64,000 nucleotides of DNA from an uncultured Christensenella sp. (GCA_910579705.1 CAJTUI010000008.1:6797-70796); one strand, 5' to 3'; numbered from the stretch's first letter, positions 23,232-31,149 are shown. Program-made: numbers and translations. Notes: generated from the letters alone by a model not told the origin.

Positions 23232-23543
23232 ATGACGGTTACCGGATATCTGCGCGAAAAGATACTGTACATAAATCTTTCGGGCGAAATGGACGAATGT
23301 TCCGCGCAGGACGCGCGCGCAAAATGCGACAAGCTTATAGAAGATAACGCGAACGTACGCAAGATAATAATCAACCTTTCCGAAGTGGCCTTTATGGACT
23401 CAACGGGAATAGGTTTTCTGATAGGCAGGTATAAAAAGGCCTCGCGCCTGTCCGTGCCGCTGCTGGTTGAAAAGCCCAACTTCGCCGCGGACAAAATACT
23501 TAATTTAAGCGGAATTTATTCGTTGATACCGAAAGCGGAATAA
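23232..23543 (+). CDS. spoIIAA: anti-sigma F factor antagonist SpoIIAA
   Basis: A 103-aa STAS-domain protein that frees sigma-F by binding the anti-sigma factor SpoIIAB once dephosphorylated in the forespore. The phosphorylation site lies in FMDSTGIG with Ser57, the residue equivalent to Ser58 of Bacillus subtilis SpoIIAA. Length is close to the usual 115-120 aa. First of a three-gene operon in the canonical order spoIIAA-spoIIAB-sigF; the next start is 9 nt after its stop. The SpoIIE phosphatase that would activate it is not in this window. Confidence 0.95.
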   Translation: MTVTGYLREKILYINLSGEMDECSAQDARAKCDKLIEDNANVRKIIINLSEVAFMDSTGIGFLIGRYKKASRLSVPLLVEKPNFAADKILNLSGIYSLIPKAE

Positions 23544-23552
23544 AGGTGAAAA

Positions 23553-23990
23553 ATGACAAGAAACTATCTTAAACTTCAATTCTATTCTCTTCCTGTAAAT
23601 CAGGCGTTCGCGCGCGACGCGGTCGCCGCGTTCTGTCTGGAATTAAATCCTTCTCTTTCCGCCCTGTCGGACGTAAAAACCGCGGTGTCGGAAGCGGTTA
23701 CAAACTGCACCGTGCACGCGTACAGGGGCAATCTCGGTCTTGTCACGGTCGAGTGCGAAATAGAGGGCAAAGAACTACATATAAAGGTGAGCGATACGGG
23801 CAAGGGCATAACCGATATCCAGAAAGCGGTCCAGCCCTTTTACACCACGCTCCCTTCCGACGAACGCTCGGGTATGGGCTTTACCATAATGCAGACTTTT
23901 ATGGACGAGTTTTCCGTAAATTCCATACAGGGCGAGGGCACGGTCGTATATATGTCTAAAAGTTTTGAACCGGAAGTGGAGAATGCTTGA
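23553..23990 (+). CDS. spoIIAB: anti-sigma F factor / serine kinase SpoIIAB
   Basis: A 145-aa GHKL-fold ATPase that both holds sigma-F inactive and phosphorylates SpoIIAA. The ATP-binding boxes are visible: N-box EAVTNCTVHAY (about residues 46-56), G1 box VSDTGKGI (about 80-87) and G2 segment DERSGMGFTIM (about 104-114). It has the normal length for the family. Its end overlaps the start of sigF by 8 bp, keeping the anti-sigma and sigma factors in coupled stoichiometry. It acts in the cytoplasm of predivisional cell and forespore. Confidence 0.95.
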   Translation: MTRNYLKLQFYSLPVNQAFARDAVAAFCLELNPSLSALSDVKTAVSEAVTNCTVHAYRGNLGLVTVECEIEGKELHIKVSDTGKGITDIQKAVQPFYTTLPSDERSGMGFTIMQTFMDEFSVNSIQGEGTVVYMSKSFEPEVENA

Positions 23991-24708
23991 TGTCGAACAG
24001 ACGAACTGTTTGATACGAAAGGCGAAACAGGGCGACGGCGGCGCAAAGGAAACGCTGCTTTTGGAAAACAACAACCTGATAAAGAGTATTGTTAGGCGTT
24101 ATCTCGGCAAAGGCGTCGAGTACGACGATTTGAATCAGCTGGCGGGCATTGGTCTTTTGAAAGCCATAAACGGCTTTGACGAAAGTTTCGGCGTGCGGTT
24201 TTCTACGTACGCCGTTCCTATGATAGCGGGCGAGATAAAGCGGTTTATGCGCGACGACGGCAGCATAAAAGTTTCCCGCGCGATTAAAAGCTGCGCCAAA
24301 CAGATAAATATATTTATCGAGCAGTATTCGGCGGAGCACGGCGCGCAACCCACCGTCAAGATTATCGCGGAGCAATTCGGTATGCCCGAAAGCGAAGTCG
24401 TGTTTACGATGGGCTCTACGCATATGCCCGTGTCGATTTACAATCAGGGCGATTACAAGGACGAGAAAACGCAGGAGCTTTTGGACAAGCTTCCCGTCGA
24501 GGACAGGCAGGAGGACATAATCGAGTCCTTACAGCTGAAAACCGCAATCGCGGGACTTCCGGAGCGCGACAGGAAGGTCATAATACTCAGGTATTTCCGA
24601 GATATGACCCAGAGCGAGGTCGCGAATATGCTCGGCGTGTCGCAGGTGCAGGTTTCGCGTATCGAAAACAAAATAATGGAAACTTTCAGGAAGGATCTGA
24701 CAGGCTGA
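23983..24708 (+). CDS. sigF: RNA polymerase sporulation sigma factor SigF
   Basis: A 241-aa sigma-70 family factor directing early forespore transcription. Region 2 (LLENNNLIKSIVRRYLGKGVEYDDLNQLAGIGLLKAI..., about residues 22-90) and region 4 (about 180-241, SEVANMLGVSQVQVSRIENKIM with the helix-turn-helix) are clear, with region 3 between. The ATG at 23,983 is the best start in frame, though GGAG lies only 2 nt away; a TTG at 23,965 lacks a ribosome site. Gene order and the overlap with spoIIAB identify it as SigF rather than SigG, which normally sits apart near spoIIGA. A terminator hairpin begins at its stop codon. Confidence 0.93.
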   Translation: MLDVEQTNCLIRKAKQGDGGAKETLLLENNNLIKSIVRRYLGKGVEYDDLNQLAGIGLLKAINGFDESFGVRFSTYAVPMIAGEIKRFMRDDGSIKVSRAIKSCAKQINIFIEQYSAEHGAQPTVKIIAEQFGMPESEVVFTMGSTHMPVSIYNQGDYKDEKTQELLDKLPVEDRQEDIIESLQLKTAIAGLPERDRKVIILRYFRDMTQSEVANMLGVSQVQVSRIENKIMETFRKDLTG

Positions 24709-24749
24709 AGGGGGCGGACGGCAAAGACCGTGCGCCCCTTTGAATTTTT
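24708..24749 (+). terminator. terminator of the spoIIA operon
   Basis: GC-rich hairpin (AAGGGGGC... pairing with ...GCGCCCCTT, inner GACGG/ACCGT) followed by a T-rich run. Confidence 0.85.
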
Positions 24750-24750
24750 G

Positions 24751-24779
24751 TTGTCAAACGCCGCGGGCCGTGTTATAAT
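24751..24779 (+). promoter_or_regulatory. promoter of the aminotransferase gene
   Basis: TTGTCA (24,751-24,756), 17-bp spacer, TATAAT (24,774-24,779). Confidence 0.75.
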
Positions 24780-24796
24780 ACTTGCGGAGGTGCGGT

Positions 24797-25984
24797 ATGT
24801 TGAACACTGAAAACGTCGGGCTCGGCAAGGTGCGTTCGAGCATAAGGGAACTTTTCGAATACGGCAGAAAGCGAAAAGCGGAGATAGGCGAGGACAACGT
24901 GTACGATTTTTCGCTCGGCAATCCCAGCGTTCCCGCCCCGCCCGAAGTCGGGGAGGCGCTTAAAGAACTTATTGAAAATTGCGACCCCGTGGCCCTGCAC
25001 GGCTACACCTCGGCGCAGGGCGCTTACGAAGTGCGCAAAATTATAGCCGGTTACACCAATTCGCGGTTCGGCACTTCCCTGAATGCGGACTGCATATATA
25101 TGACGTGCGGCGCGGCGGCCTCGCTTACGATAACGTTGAACGCGCTTGTCAACGCGGGCGACGAGGTAATAACGTTCGTTCCGTACTTTCCCGAATACAA
25201 GGTGTTTGCGCGGCACGCGGGCGCGGAGCTTGTCGCCGTCAAAACCCGCGCGGAAGATTTTCAGATAGATTTCGAAAATCTTAAATCCGCACTGTCGCCC
25301 AAAACCAAAGCGGTTATAATAAACTCGCCCAACAACCCTTGCGGCGTGGTATACGGCGAAGAGGTCATAAAACGCCTTGTCTGCGTTTTGAACGAGCACA
25401 CCAAAAGAACGGGCAATCCCGTTTATCTTATTTCGGACGAGCCTTACAGGGAACTCGTATTCGACGATTCGACGTCCGTTCCGTATATAATGAACTTTTA
25501 CAAACGCAGTATCGTCGCATATTCGTACAGCAAAAGCCTGTCGCTCCCCGGCGAGAGGATAGGATATATCGCGGTAAACAACGCTATGCCCGAGTTCAAC
25601 GACGTATATGCTGGCGTATGCGGGGCGGGCAGGGCGCTGGGCTACGTATGCGCGCCCGCGCTGTTTCAGCGGCTTATTGCAAAGGTCTACGACAAGACGG
25701 CGGACGTTTCGGTCTATAAAGCCAACAGGGACAGGCTGTGCTCGGCGCTGACCGAATACGGCTACAAGGTGATAAAACCCGACGGAGCGTTCTATCTGTT
25801 TGTGAAATCGCCCGAGCCCGACGCAAAAGCGTTTTCCGAACGCGCAAAGGAATACGAGCTGTTGCTCGTCGCGGGCGACGATTTCGGTTGCGGCGGATAC
25901 GCGCGCATTTCGTATTGCGTCGCGCCCGAAATGATTGAGAGGGCTTTGCCCGCGTTCAAAAAACTTTTCGAAAGTTATAAATAG
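24797..25984 (+). CDS. class I/II PLP-dependent aminotransferase
   Basis: A 395-aa enzyme from the ATG at 24,797, six nt after GGAGG (an in-frame TTG at 24,782 lies before the ribosome site and is rejected). Fold-type I landmarks: GNPSVPAPPEV at the N-terminus, the cofactor-stacking region MTCGAAASL, NSPNNPCGVVY with the conserved Asn, SDEPYREL with the PLP-nitrogen Asp, SYSKSLSLPGERIGY with the Schiff-base Lys, and ARISYC with the substrate-carboxylate Arg. It resembles the broad aspartate/aromatic aminotransferase group; the amino donor is not determined. Monocistronic with its own promoter, so the context gives no pathway. Confidence 0.92.
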   Translation: MLNTENVGLGKVRSSIRELFEYGRKRKAEIGEDNVYDFSLGNPSVPAPPEVGEALKELIENCDPVALHGYTSAQGAYEVRKIIAGYTNSRFGTSLNADCIYMTCGAAASLTITLNALVNAGDEVITFVPYFPEYKVFARHAGAELVAVKTRAEDFQIDFENLKSALSPKTKAVIINSPNNPCGVVYGEEVIKRLVCVLNEHTKRTGNPVYLISDEPYRELVFDDSTSVPYIMNFYKRSIVAYSYSKSLSLPGERIGYIAVNNAMPEFNDVYAGVCGAGRALGYVCAPALFQRLIAKVYDKTADVSVYKANRDRLCSALTEYGYKVIKPDGAFYLFVKSPEPDAKAFSERAKEYELLLVAGDDFGCGGYARISYCVAPEMIERALPAFKKLFESYK

Positions 25985-25987
25985 CAA

Positions 25988-26016
25988 TTTACAAATCGAG
26001 TTTTTTATGTTATAAT
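25988..26016 (+). promoter_or_regulatory. promoter of the ferritin gene
   Basis: TTTACA (25,988-25,993), 17-bp spacer, TATAAT (26,011-26,016); a GGAGG site precedes the ATG. No Fur or PerR box was recognised. Confidence 0.72.
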
Positions 26017-26040
26017 AAAATCGATTTACGGAGGTTAAAA

Positions 26041-26559
26041 ATGTTAAACGATAAAATTGCAAAACTTATAAACGAGCAGGTAAACAAGGAGCTTTATTCG
26101 GGCTATCTCTATCTCGATTTCGCAAACTACTACGCGGACGAGGGGCTTGACGGCTTTGCGCACTGGTATGAGGTGCAGGCACAGGAAGAGCGCGACCACG
26201 CTATGATGATGCGCAGGTATCTCATAGACAACGGTTACCGCGTCACGTTCGGGGAAATCGCAAAACCCGACAAGGTAATGAAGAATATTTCCGACCCGCT
26301 GGATTTCGGGTTCGAGCACGAGAAGTACGTCACCTCGCTTATCAACGACATCTATTCCGAGGCGTTCGCTTTGAAGGATTTCAAGACAATGCAGTTTCTC
26401 GACTGGTTCATAAAAGAGCAGGGCGAGGAAGAGAAGAACGCGGAGGATATGATAAAGAAATTCAAGATGTTCGGCCACGACGCGAAAGGCCTGTACTCGC
26501 TCAATCAGGAGCTTGCGGCAAGGGTATACGCGCCAAGCACAACCGGCCCCCAGATGTAA
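26041..26559 (+). CDS. ferritin (non-haem iron storage)
   Basis: A 172-aa four-helix-bundle ferritin that oxidises Fe(II) and stores the mineral in a 24-mer shell in the cytoplasm. The ferroxidase-centre residues are in place: Glu17, Glu50 and His53 (QAQEERDHAM), Glu94, Gln127 and Glu130 (KEQGEEEK). The length is typical of bacterial FtnA proteins, and the absence of a haem-binding Met in helix B separates it from bacterioferritin. It has its own promoter and ends at a perfect palindromic hairpin shared with the converging DegV gene. In an anaerobe it likely serves iron storage and protection from oxygen exposure. Confidence 0.95.
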   Translation: MLNDKIAKLINEQVNKELYSGYLYLDFANYYADEGLDGFAHWYEVQAQEERDHAMMMRRYLIDNGYRVTFGEIAKPDKVMKNISDPLDFGFEHEKYVTSLINDIYSEAFALKDFKTMQFLDWFIKEQGEEEKNAEDMIKKFKMFGHDAKGLYSLNQELAARVYAPSTTGPQM

Positions 26560-26564
26560 AAACA

Positions 26565-26590
26565 AATCCCCGACCGATCGGTCGGGGATT
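26565..26590. terminator. bidirectional terminator between ferritin and degV
   Basis: Perfect 26-bp palindrome (13-bp arms) between convergent genes, with T/A runs on both sides. Confidence 0.85.
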
Positions 26591-26593
26591 AAT

Positions 26594-27442
26594 TTATTTA
26601 CAGAAGAACGCGACGGCTATCGCGCCGGGGCCTATGTGCGTGCCTATCGTACTGCCTATCATATACGCGGGCACGGCGTCGGTGCTGTCTTTCCACAGCC
26701 TTTCGCTGTCTTTGAGGTATTTGTTAAGATAAGCGTCGGAAAGCCCCGAATACCCCAGCGCGTACGGCATAGCGAAATCTATTCCGCCGCACTTTTCGAG
26801 CAGCTGGTTTAAAAGGTTGTTTCCCTTTTTTGAGCCAAGCGCCTTCCCCACGGCCTTGACCTCGCCGTCTATAACCGAAACCACGGGTTTTATGGAAAGC
26901 ATTTCTCCCGCGATTGCCGCAACCGAGGAAATGCGCCCGCCCTTTCTAAGATAGGTAAGGGTATCCAGAACGGCCAGAAGCCGTATCTTGCCTTTCTTGG
27001 CGTTCAGCTCGCGCTCGATGTCCGCGGCCGAAAGGCTTTTATCCTCTGCAAGCCTCAGCGCGTACTGCAACAGAATTCTCTGACCTATGCACGCGTTAAG
27101 GCTGTCGACCACGCGCACCCTGCCGCCGAACTCCGCCGCGGCGTTTACCGCGCAGGTATACGTTCCCGAAAGCTTGGAGGAGAGCGTCACCGCGATAACC
27201 TCGCTGCCGTCCTCAGTAAGCTTTCCGAACTGCTCTTTGAATGCGAACTCGTTTATCTGGCTGGTTTGCGGCAGTTCGTCCGTTTCAATCAGCTTTTCGA
27301 AAAACTCCCTGTGCGACAGGTTTATTCCGTCGAGATATTCTTCGTTTCCGAACCTGACCTGCATCGGTACCAGTTGCACGCCCAGCCTTTTTGACTCTTC
27401 GAGGTCTATGTCGGACGCGGAATCCACTAAAAATTTAATCAT
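26594..27442 (-). CDS. DegV-family (fatty-acid-binding, FakB-like) protein
   Basis: A 282-aa protein of the DegV family, whose members bind a single fatty acid; in Firmicutes some (FakB) present it to the kinase FakA for phospholipid synthesis. Landmarks: FLVDSASDIDLE at the N-terminus, SSKLSGTYTCAVNAA (about residues 87-101), DSLNACIGQ with the DS motif, and the late TYLRKGGRIS and STIGTHIGPGAIAVAF segments. A GGAG ribosome site precedes the ATG. No fakA-like gene is nearby. It has a consensus promoter with a perfect 20-bp palindrome directly after the -10 box, so a dedicated repressor probably controls it. Confidence 0.92.
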   Translation of the reverse strand: MIKFLVDSASDIDLEESKRLGVQLVPMQVRFGNEEYLDGINLSHREFFEKLIETDELPQTSQINEFAFKEQFGKLTEDGSEVIAVTLSSKLSGTYTCAVNAAAEFGGRVRVVDSLNACIGQRILLQYALRLAEDKSLSAADIERELNAKKGKIRLLAVLDTLTYLRKGGRISSVAAIAGEMLSIKPVVSVIDGEVKAVGKALGSKKGNNLLNQLLEKCGGIDFAMPYALGYSGLSDAYLNKYLKDSERLWKDSTDAVPAYMIGSTIGTHIGPGAIAVAFFCK

Positions 27443-27461
27443 AATTTTATCTCCGTCTGTA

Positions 27462-27481
27462 TTTGTTGATTAATCAACAAA
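27462..27481. promoter_or_regulatory. 20-bp operator-like palindrome before degV
   Basis: TTTGTTGATTAATCAACAAA, a perfect palindrome starting 4 bp downstream of the degV -10 box, covering the presumed transcription start. The cognate regulator is not obvious in the window. Confidence 0.72.
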
Positions 27482-27485
27482 CTTG

Positions 27486-27514
27486 ATTATAAATTATTTT
27501 ATACGTTAAGTCAA
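27486..27514 (-). promoter_or_regulatory. promoter of degV
   Basis: On the minus strand: TTGACT (27,509-27,514), 17-bp spacer, TATAAT (27,486-27,491). Confidence 0.82.
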
Positions 27515-27590
27515 GCGAATATGCTAGGTTACGCGCAATTCTTTTTGCGGCCGCAAGTGAAGGCGGGCGCAATGTTTGTCCGCGTTTGAG

Positions 27591-27619
27591 TTGACTTGCG
27601 GCTCAAATTATTATACAAT
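27591..27619 (+). promoter_or_regulatory. promoter of the ruvC operon, giving a near-leaderless start
   Basis: TTGACT (27,591-27,596), 17-bp spacer, TACAAT (27,614-27,619). The ATG at 27,626 lies 6 bp after the -10, about where transcription should begin, and no Shine-Dalgarno is visible. Confidence 0.65.
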
Positions 27620-27625
27620 AATTAT

Positions 27626-28123
27626 ATGAAAATTCTCGGTCTGGACCCGGGGCTTGCCACAATGGGTTACGGCGTAATAGAAAAACTCGATAACGGCAAC
27701 ACCGTCGCGGTGGATTACGGGGTGGTGCTTACGCCCAAGGACGAAAGCCTGCCCGTAAGGCTTGCAATGCTCGAACAGGGAATAAACAAAATTCTCGATA
27801 AGTACAAGCCCGAAGAAATTTCGGTGGAAGAGCTGTTTTTCTCCAAAAACATTACAACGGGTATTCCAGTCGCGCACGCAAGGGGGGTTATGCTTTTGAC
27901 CTGCATAAAGTATTGCGGCAAGCTGTACGAATACACGCCAAACCAGATAAAGCAGTCGCTCACCGGTTACGGCAAGGCGGACAAGATACAGATGCAGCGC
28001 GTTGTAACCTCGCTTCTGCATCTCGATAAAATCCCTCGCCCCGACGACGCGGCGGACGCGCTTGCCGTCGCTTTGTGCCACGCGCACACTTCGCGTTTCG
28101 GCAGACTTTTCAATATCAGATAG
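27626..28123 (+). CDS. ruvC: crossover junction endodeoxyribonuclease RuvC
   Basis: A 165-aa Holliday-junction resolvase that nicks two opposing strands during recombination, working with RuvAB. The RNase H-like active site is visible: Asp7 in ILGLDPGLATMGYG, the Glu in SVEELFF (about residue 68), and the C-terminal acidic pair in RPDDAADALAVALCH. The ATG at 27,626 begins the conserved MKILGLDPG; extension upstream in frame would run through the promoter. First gene of ruvC-ruvA-ruvB-queA, with gaps of 1 to 7 bp. No ribosome site is seen and the start nearly coincides with the expected transcription start. Confidence 0.95.
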   Translation: MKILGLDPGLATMGYGVIEKLDNGNTVAVDYGVVLTPKDESLPVRLAMLEQGINKILDKYKPEEISVEELFFSKNITTGIPVAHARGVMLLTCIKYCGKLYEYTPNQIKQSLTGYGKADKIQMQRVVTSLLHLDKIPRPDDAADALAVALCHAHTSRFGRLFNIR

Positions 28124-28130
28124 GTGAATT

Positions 28131-28724
28131 ATGATAGGCTTTGTCAAAGGTAAAATTTTATCGCTCGGCGGCGAGTACGCGCTCATAGAAACCGCCTCGG
28201 GCATAGGTTTCGAGATAATGTGCTCGGCCTCCGCTTTCTCCGCGCTTGCGGGTAAAAAGGAGGGGGAGCTTTACACGTATATGCAGGTCGGCGAGAACGG
28301 AACCGCGCTTTACGGCTTTTCTTCTCCCGACGAAAAGAATATGTTTTTAAAGCTTATCACCGTCTCGGGCGTGGGCCCCAAATCGGGTATAGCCGTGCTG
28401 TCGGGTATGAACGTCGGCGAGCTTGCCGCCGCGATCGCCACTTCGGACGTAAAGCGGCTTTCGTCGGTCAAGGGTTTGGGTAAAAAGACGGCGGAGCGCA
28501 TAATTCTGGAACTCCGCGAAAAGGTCGGGGCCGTTTCTGCGGCGTCGCCCGCGTCTGGCGGCGTTCAGCTACCGTCCGTGCAGAGCGGCGACGAGGACGC
28601 CGTGGTCGCGCTTATGACGCTGGGATTCTCTCGTGCGGAAAGCGAAAAGGCGATTGCCCGCGCCCGCGCGTCGGGGGCGAGCTCCGTGGAAGATATAATA
28701 ATGCTCGCGCTGAGAGGTATGTGA
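28131..28724 (+). CDS. ruvA: Holliday junction DNA helicase subunit RuvA
   Basis: A 197-aa protein that binds four-way DNA junctions as a tetramer and loads RuvB rings. The N-terminal OB-fold (MIGFVKGKILSLGGEYALIETASGIGFEI), the tandem helix-hairpin-helix region (LITVSGVGPKSGIAVLSGM and LSSVKGLGKKTAERIILELREK, about residues 72-130), and the C-terminal RuvB-binding three-helix domain after an Ala/Ser-rich linker (about 150-197) are all present. Length is normal. It starts 7 nt after ruvC. Confidence 0.96.
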   Translation: MIGFVKGKILSLGGEYALIETASGIGFEIMCSASAFSALAGKKEGELYTYMQVGENGTALYGFSSPDEKNMFLKLITVSGVGPKSGIAVLSGMNVGELAAAIATSDVKRLSSVKGLGKKTAERIILELREKVGAVSAASPASGGVQLPSVQSGDEDAVVALMTLGFSRAESEKAIARARASGASSVEDIIMLALRGM

Positions 28725-28725
28725 T

Positions 28726-29790
28726 ATGTTTTTCGACGACGAAGACGAATACGAAGAGGGCGGCGACAGGCTTGTAAAGAGCACTAAGGGCGAGTACGAT
28801 ATAGAGGAAAACGTACTCCGCCCCAAATCGCTCGACGCATACGTAGGGCAGAGCAAGGTCAAGGACAACCTCAAAGTTTATATGAACGCCGCAAAGCAGA
28901 GGGGCGAGGCTTTGGAGCACGTGCTGTTGTACGGCGCGCCCGGCCTCGGCAAGACCACGCTTGCGCATATTATTTGCAACGAAATGGGCGGCCAGCTTAA
29001 AATGACCAGCGCGCCCGCTATCGAGCGCGGCGGGGACTTGGCCGCGATACTTACAAATCTCAACGAGGGCGACGTCCTGTTTATAGACGAAATACACCGC
29101 CTCAACCACAGCGTGGAGGAAATACTTTATTCCGCGATGGAAGACTACGCGCTGGATATAATAGTCGGCAAGGGCCCCAGCGCGCGTAACATAAGGTTTT
29201 CGCTTAAAAAGTTCACGCTTATCGGCGCGACAACCCGCGCGGGTATGATAGCAAATCCGCTCAGGGACAGGTTCGGCATAATCTGCCGACTGGAAATGTA
29301 CACCCCGTCGGAGCTTAAAGAGATAGTGGAGCGCAGTGCGAAAACTCTCGGTATCGCGGTGGACGCGGACGCGGCGGAAGAAATAGCGCGCCGTTCGCGC
29401 GGAACGCCGCGTATCGCTAACAGGCTTTTAAAGCGCGTGCGCGACTTTTCCACTATCAACGGCAGCGGCTCTGTAACCGTGTCGGACGCGCGTTACGCGC
29501 TCGGTAAAATGGAGATAGACGGCTTGGGGCTTGACGAAATAGACAGAAGTCTGCTCCGCGCGATGATAGAAAAATTCGACGGAAGACCCGTCGGGCTGGA
29601 AACGCTTGCGGCGACTATTAACGAGGACGCGGGCACTATCGAGGACGTTTACGAACCGTATTTGTTACAGCTCGGGTTCATTGCCCGCACGCCGCGCGGC
29701 AGAATGATTTTACGCGGCGGTTACGAGCACCTCGGCTACAAGATGAGCGAGAAACAGCGCAACCAGCTTTCGCTGTTTGATAAAGACTGA
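28726..29790 (+). CDS. ruvB: Holliday junction branch-migration ATPase RuvB
   Basis: A 354-aa AAA+ motor that pumps DNA through the RuvA-bound junction. Walker A GAPGLGKTT (about residues 67-75), Walker B VLFIDEIHRLN, sensor 1 GATTRAGM, the Arg finger region PLRDRFG, and a C-terminal winged-helix domain (DGLGLDEIDRSLLRAMIEKF onward) are intact. An acidic N-terminal extension DDEDEYEEGGD is longer than in many relatives. The start lies 1 nt after the ruvA stop, and queA follows 2 nt after its stop. Confidence 0.96.
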   Translation: MFFDDEDEYEEGGDRLVKSTKGEYDIEENVLRPKSLDAYVGQSKVKDNLKVYMNAAKQRGEALEHVLLYGAPGLGKTTLAHIICNEMGGQLKMTSAPAIERGGDLAAILTNLNEGDVLFIDEIHRLNHSVEEILYSAMEDYALDIIVGKGPSARNIRFSLKKFTLIGATTRAGMIANPLRDRFGIICRLEMYTPSELKEIVERSAKTLGIAVDADAAEEIARRSRGTPRIANRLLKRVRDFSTINGSGSVTVSDARYALGKMEIDGLGLDEIDRSLLRAMIEKFDGRPVGLETLAATINEDAGTIEDVYEPYLLQLGFIARTPRGRMILRGGYEHLGYKMSEKQRNQLSLFDKD

Positions 29791-29792
29791 TT

Positions 29793-30818
29793 ATGCAATA
29801 TTTGAAGAGCGATTTTTATTACGACCTGCCCGAAGAGCAGATAGCGCAAACGCCAGCGGAACCGCGCGACAGTTCGCGCCTTCTGGTATACGACAGGAGC
29901 ACCGACAAAACGGAACACAGAATTTTCCGCGACGTTGCCGATTATCTCAAAGCGGGCGACGTGCTTGTCGTAAACAACACCAAAGTTTTACCCGCGCGCA
30001 TATACGCGCATACGGAGAACGGCGGCGCGGTGGAAGTTCTGTTGTTGAAACGGCTTGAAAAAGACCGCTGGGAAGTGCTTGTAAAACCCGGTAAAAAGTG
30101 CGTGCGCGGCAGAACGCTTTACGTTTCGGAAGAGCTTTCGCTCACCGTCGAGGATATAACCGATAGCGGCGAGAGAATAGTAAGGTTTAACTACGACGGT
30201 ATTTTCGAAGATATTTTAAACAGGGTCGGCAATATGCCCCTGCCGCCTTATATAAAGAAAAAGTTGGAAGATAAATCGCGCTACCAGACCGTTTACGCGC
30301 AAAAAGACGGTTCTGCGGCCGCGCCAACGGCGGGACTGCATTTCACGCCCGCGCTTTTGGACGGACTGAGAGAAAAGGGCGTGGAGATTGCCGAGGTGCT
30401 GTTGCACGTAGGGCTCGGCACTTTCAGGCCCGTCAAGGAAGAAATCATTACCGAGCATAAAATGCACTCGGAGTACTACGAAATAGGCGAAGAGGCCGCG
30501 GAAACCATAAACCGCGCCAAACGCGAGGGGCGGCGTATTATCGCCGTCGGAACTACTTCCGTCAGAACGCTCGAAAGCGCCGCGGACGAAAGCGGATATG
30601 TAAAAGCTTGCAGCGGCAATACGGAGATATTTATTTATCCGCCTTACAAGTTTAAGTGCGTCGACGCGCTTATAACAAATTTCCACCTGCCCGAAAGCAC
30701 GCTCATAATGCTTGTCGCTGCCCTGACAGGGCGTGAGAAAGTGCTTTCGCTGTATGAAACGGCGGTAAGGGAAGGGTATAGGTTTTTCTCGTTCGGCGAC
30801 GCGATGATGGTCTTATAA
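29793..30818 (+). CDS. queA: S-adenosylmethionine:tRNA ribosyltransferase-isomerase QueA
   Basis: A 341-aa enzyme transferring the ribosyl part of SAM to 7-aminomethyl-7-deazaguanine in tRNA to make epoxyqueuosine. Family landmarks: FYYDLPEEQIAQTPAEPRDSSRLL at the N-terminus, VVNNTKVLPARI, APTAGLHFTPALLDGL (about residues 170-185), HVGLGTFRPV, and the C-terminal NFHLPESTLIMLVAAL. Normal length. It is followed not directly by its pathway partner tgt but by a 331-bp gap containing a duplicated element. Confidence 0.96.
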   Translation: MQYLKSDFYYDLPEEQIAQTPAEPRDSSRLLVYDRSTDKTEHRIFRDVADYLKAGDVLVVNNTKVLPARIYAHTENGGAVEVLLLKRLEKDRWEVLVKPGKKCVRGRTLYVSEELSLTVEDITDSGERIVRFNYDGIFEDILNRVGNMPLPPYIKKKLEDKSRYQTVYAQKDGSAAAPTAGLHFTPALLDGLREKGVEIAEVLLHVGLGTFRPVKEEIITEHKMHSEYYEIGEEAAETINRAKREGRRIIAVGTTSVRTLESAADESGYVKACSGNTEIFIYPPYKFKCVDALITNFHLPESTLIMLVAALTGREKVLSLYETAVREGYRFFSFGDAMMVL

Positions 30819-30888
30819 CCGTCGAAATACGGCGTTGCGCTGCGGCAACCCTCAGTCATTTACGCTTAGTAAACTCCTTCGGGTTTTC

Positions 30889-30960
30889 CTCGCGCGTCTT
30901 GTCTTTCTCGGTTCTAAGTCCCTCATATCCTGTCTCCCGTGCAAATACGGGACGCTATGC
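30889..30960. repeat. direct repeat copy 1 of the queA-tgt gap element
   Basis: Aligns over its whole length with 31,044-31,114 with one small indel. The most conserved part (30,927-30,953) begins ATCCTGTCTCCCGTGCAAAT. Confidence 0.75.
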
Positions 30961-31043
30961 TCGTCTTATAAGCGGCGCATCTCTTTGTCGCGCTTCGCTT
31001 TTTATCGGGTCACATACATCTGTGTATGCTCCCCTCAAAAAAG

Positions 31044-31114
31044 CTCGCGCTTCTCGACTTGCTTGCTTCTAAGCCAAGCAATCCTGTCTCCCGTGCAAAT
31101 GCGAGACCAGATGC
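31044..31114. repeat. direct repeat copy 2 of the queA-tgt gap element
   Basis: Second copy, 155 bp downstream of the first. Its conserved core is 31,081-31,107 and again begins ATCCTGTCTCCCGTGCAAAT. Confidence 0.75.
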
Positions 31115-31149
31115 AACGGCATACAAAATTTTTACGGGACAATTGTAAA

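Larger units (their letters stand above)
30819..31149. other. 331-bp non-coding gap between queA and tgt
   Basis: The largest intergenic stretch in this run. It carries the two-copy 71/72-nt element listed separately. Between the copies is a short inverted repeat (CATACATCTGTGTATG region near 31,012-31,028). No open frame with a ribosome site, tRNA or riboswitch was recognised. It looks like an inserted dispersed repeat rather than a regulatory leader. Confidence 0.6.

Noticed and set aside
24773..26062. 429-codon minus-strand frame opposite the aminotransferase
   Set aside because: Aminotransferase motifs, promoter and ribosome site are all on the plus strand; the antisense frame has no domain signal.
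29780..29800. preQ1 riboswitch before queA
   Set aside because: Only 2 bp separate ruvB and queA, leaving no leader, and no preQ1 aptamer was seen before tgt either.
30889..31114. Two-copy repeat as a CRISPR array
   Set aside because: Only two copies, imperfect and 155 bp apart, with no cas genes nearby.
30835..31149. N-terminal extension of tgt through the repeat element
   Set aside because: The in-frame extension is not homologous to Tgt and crosses both repeat copies; the ATG at 31,150 begins the conserved protein.
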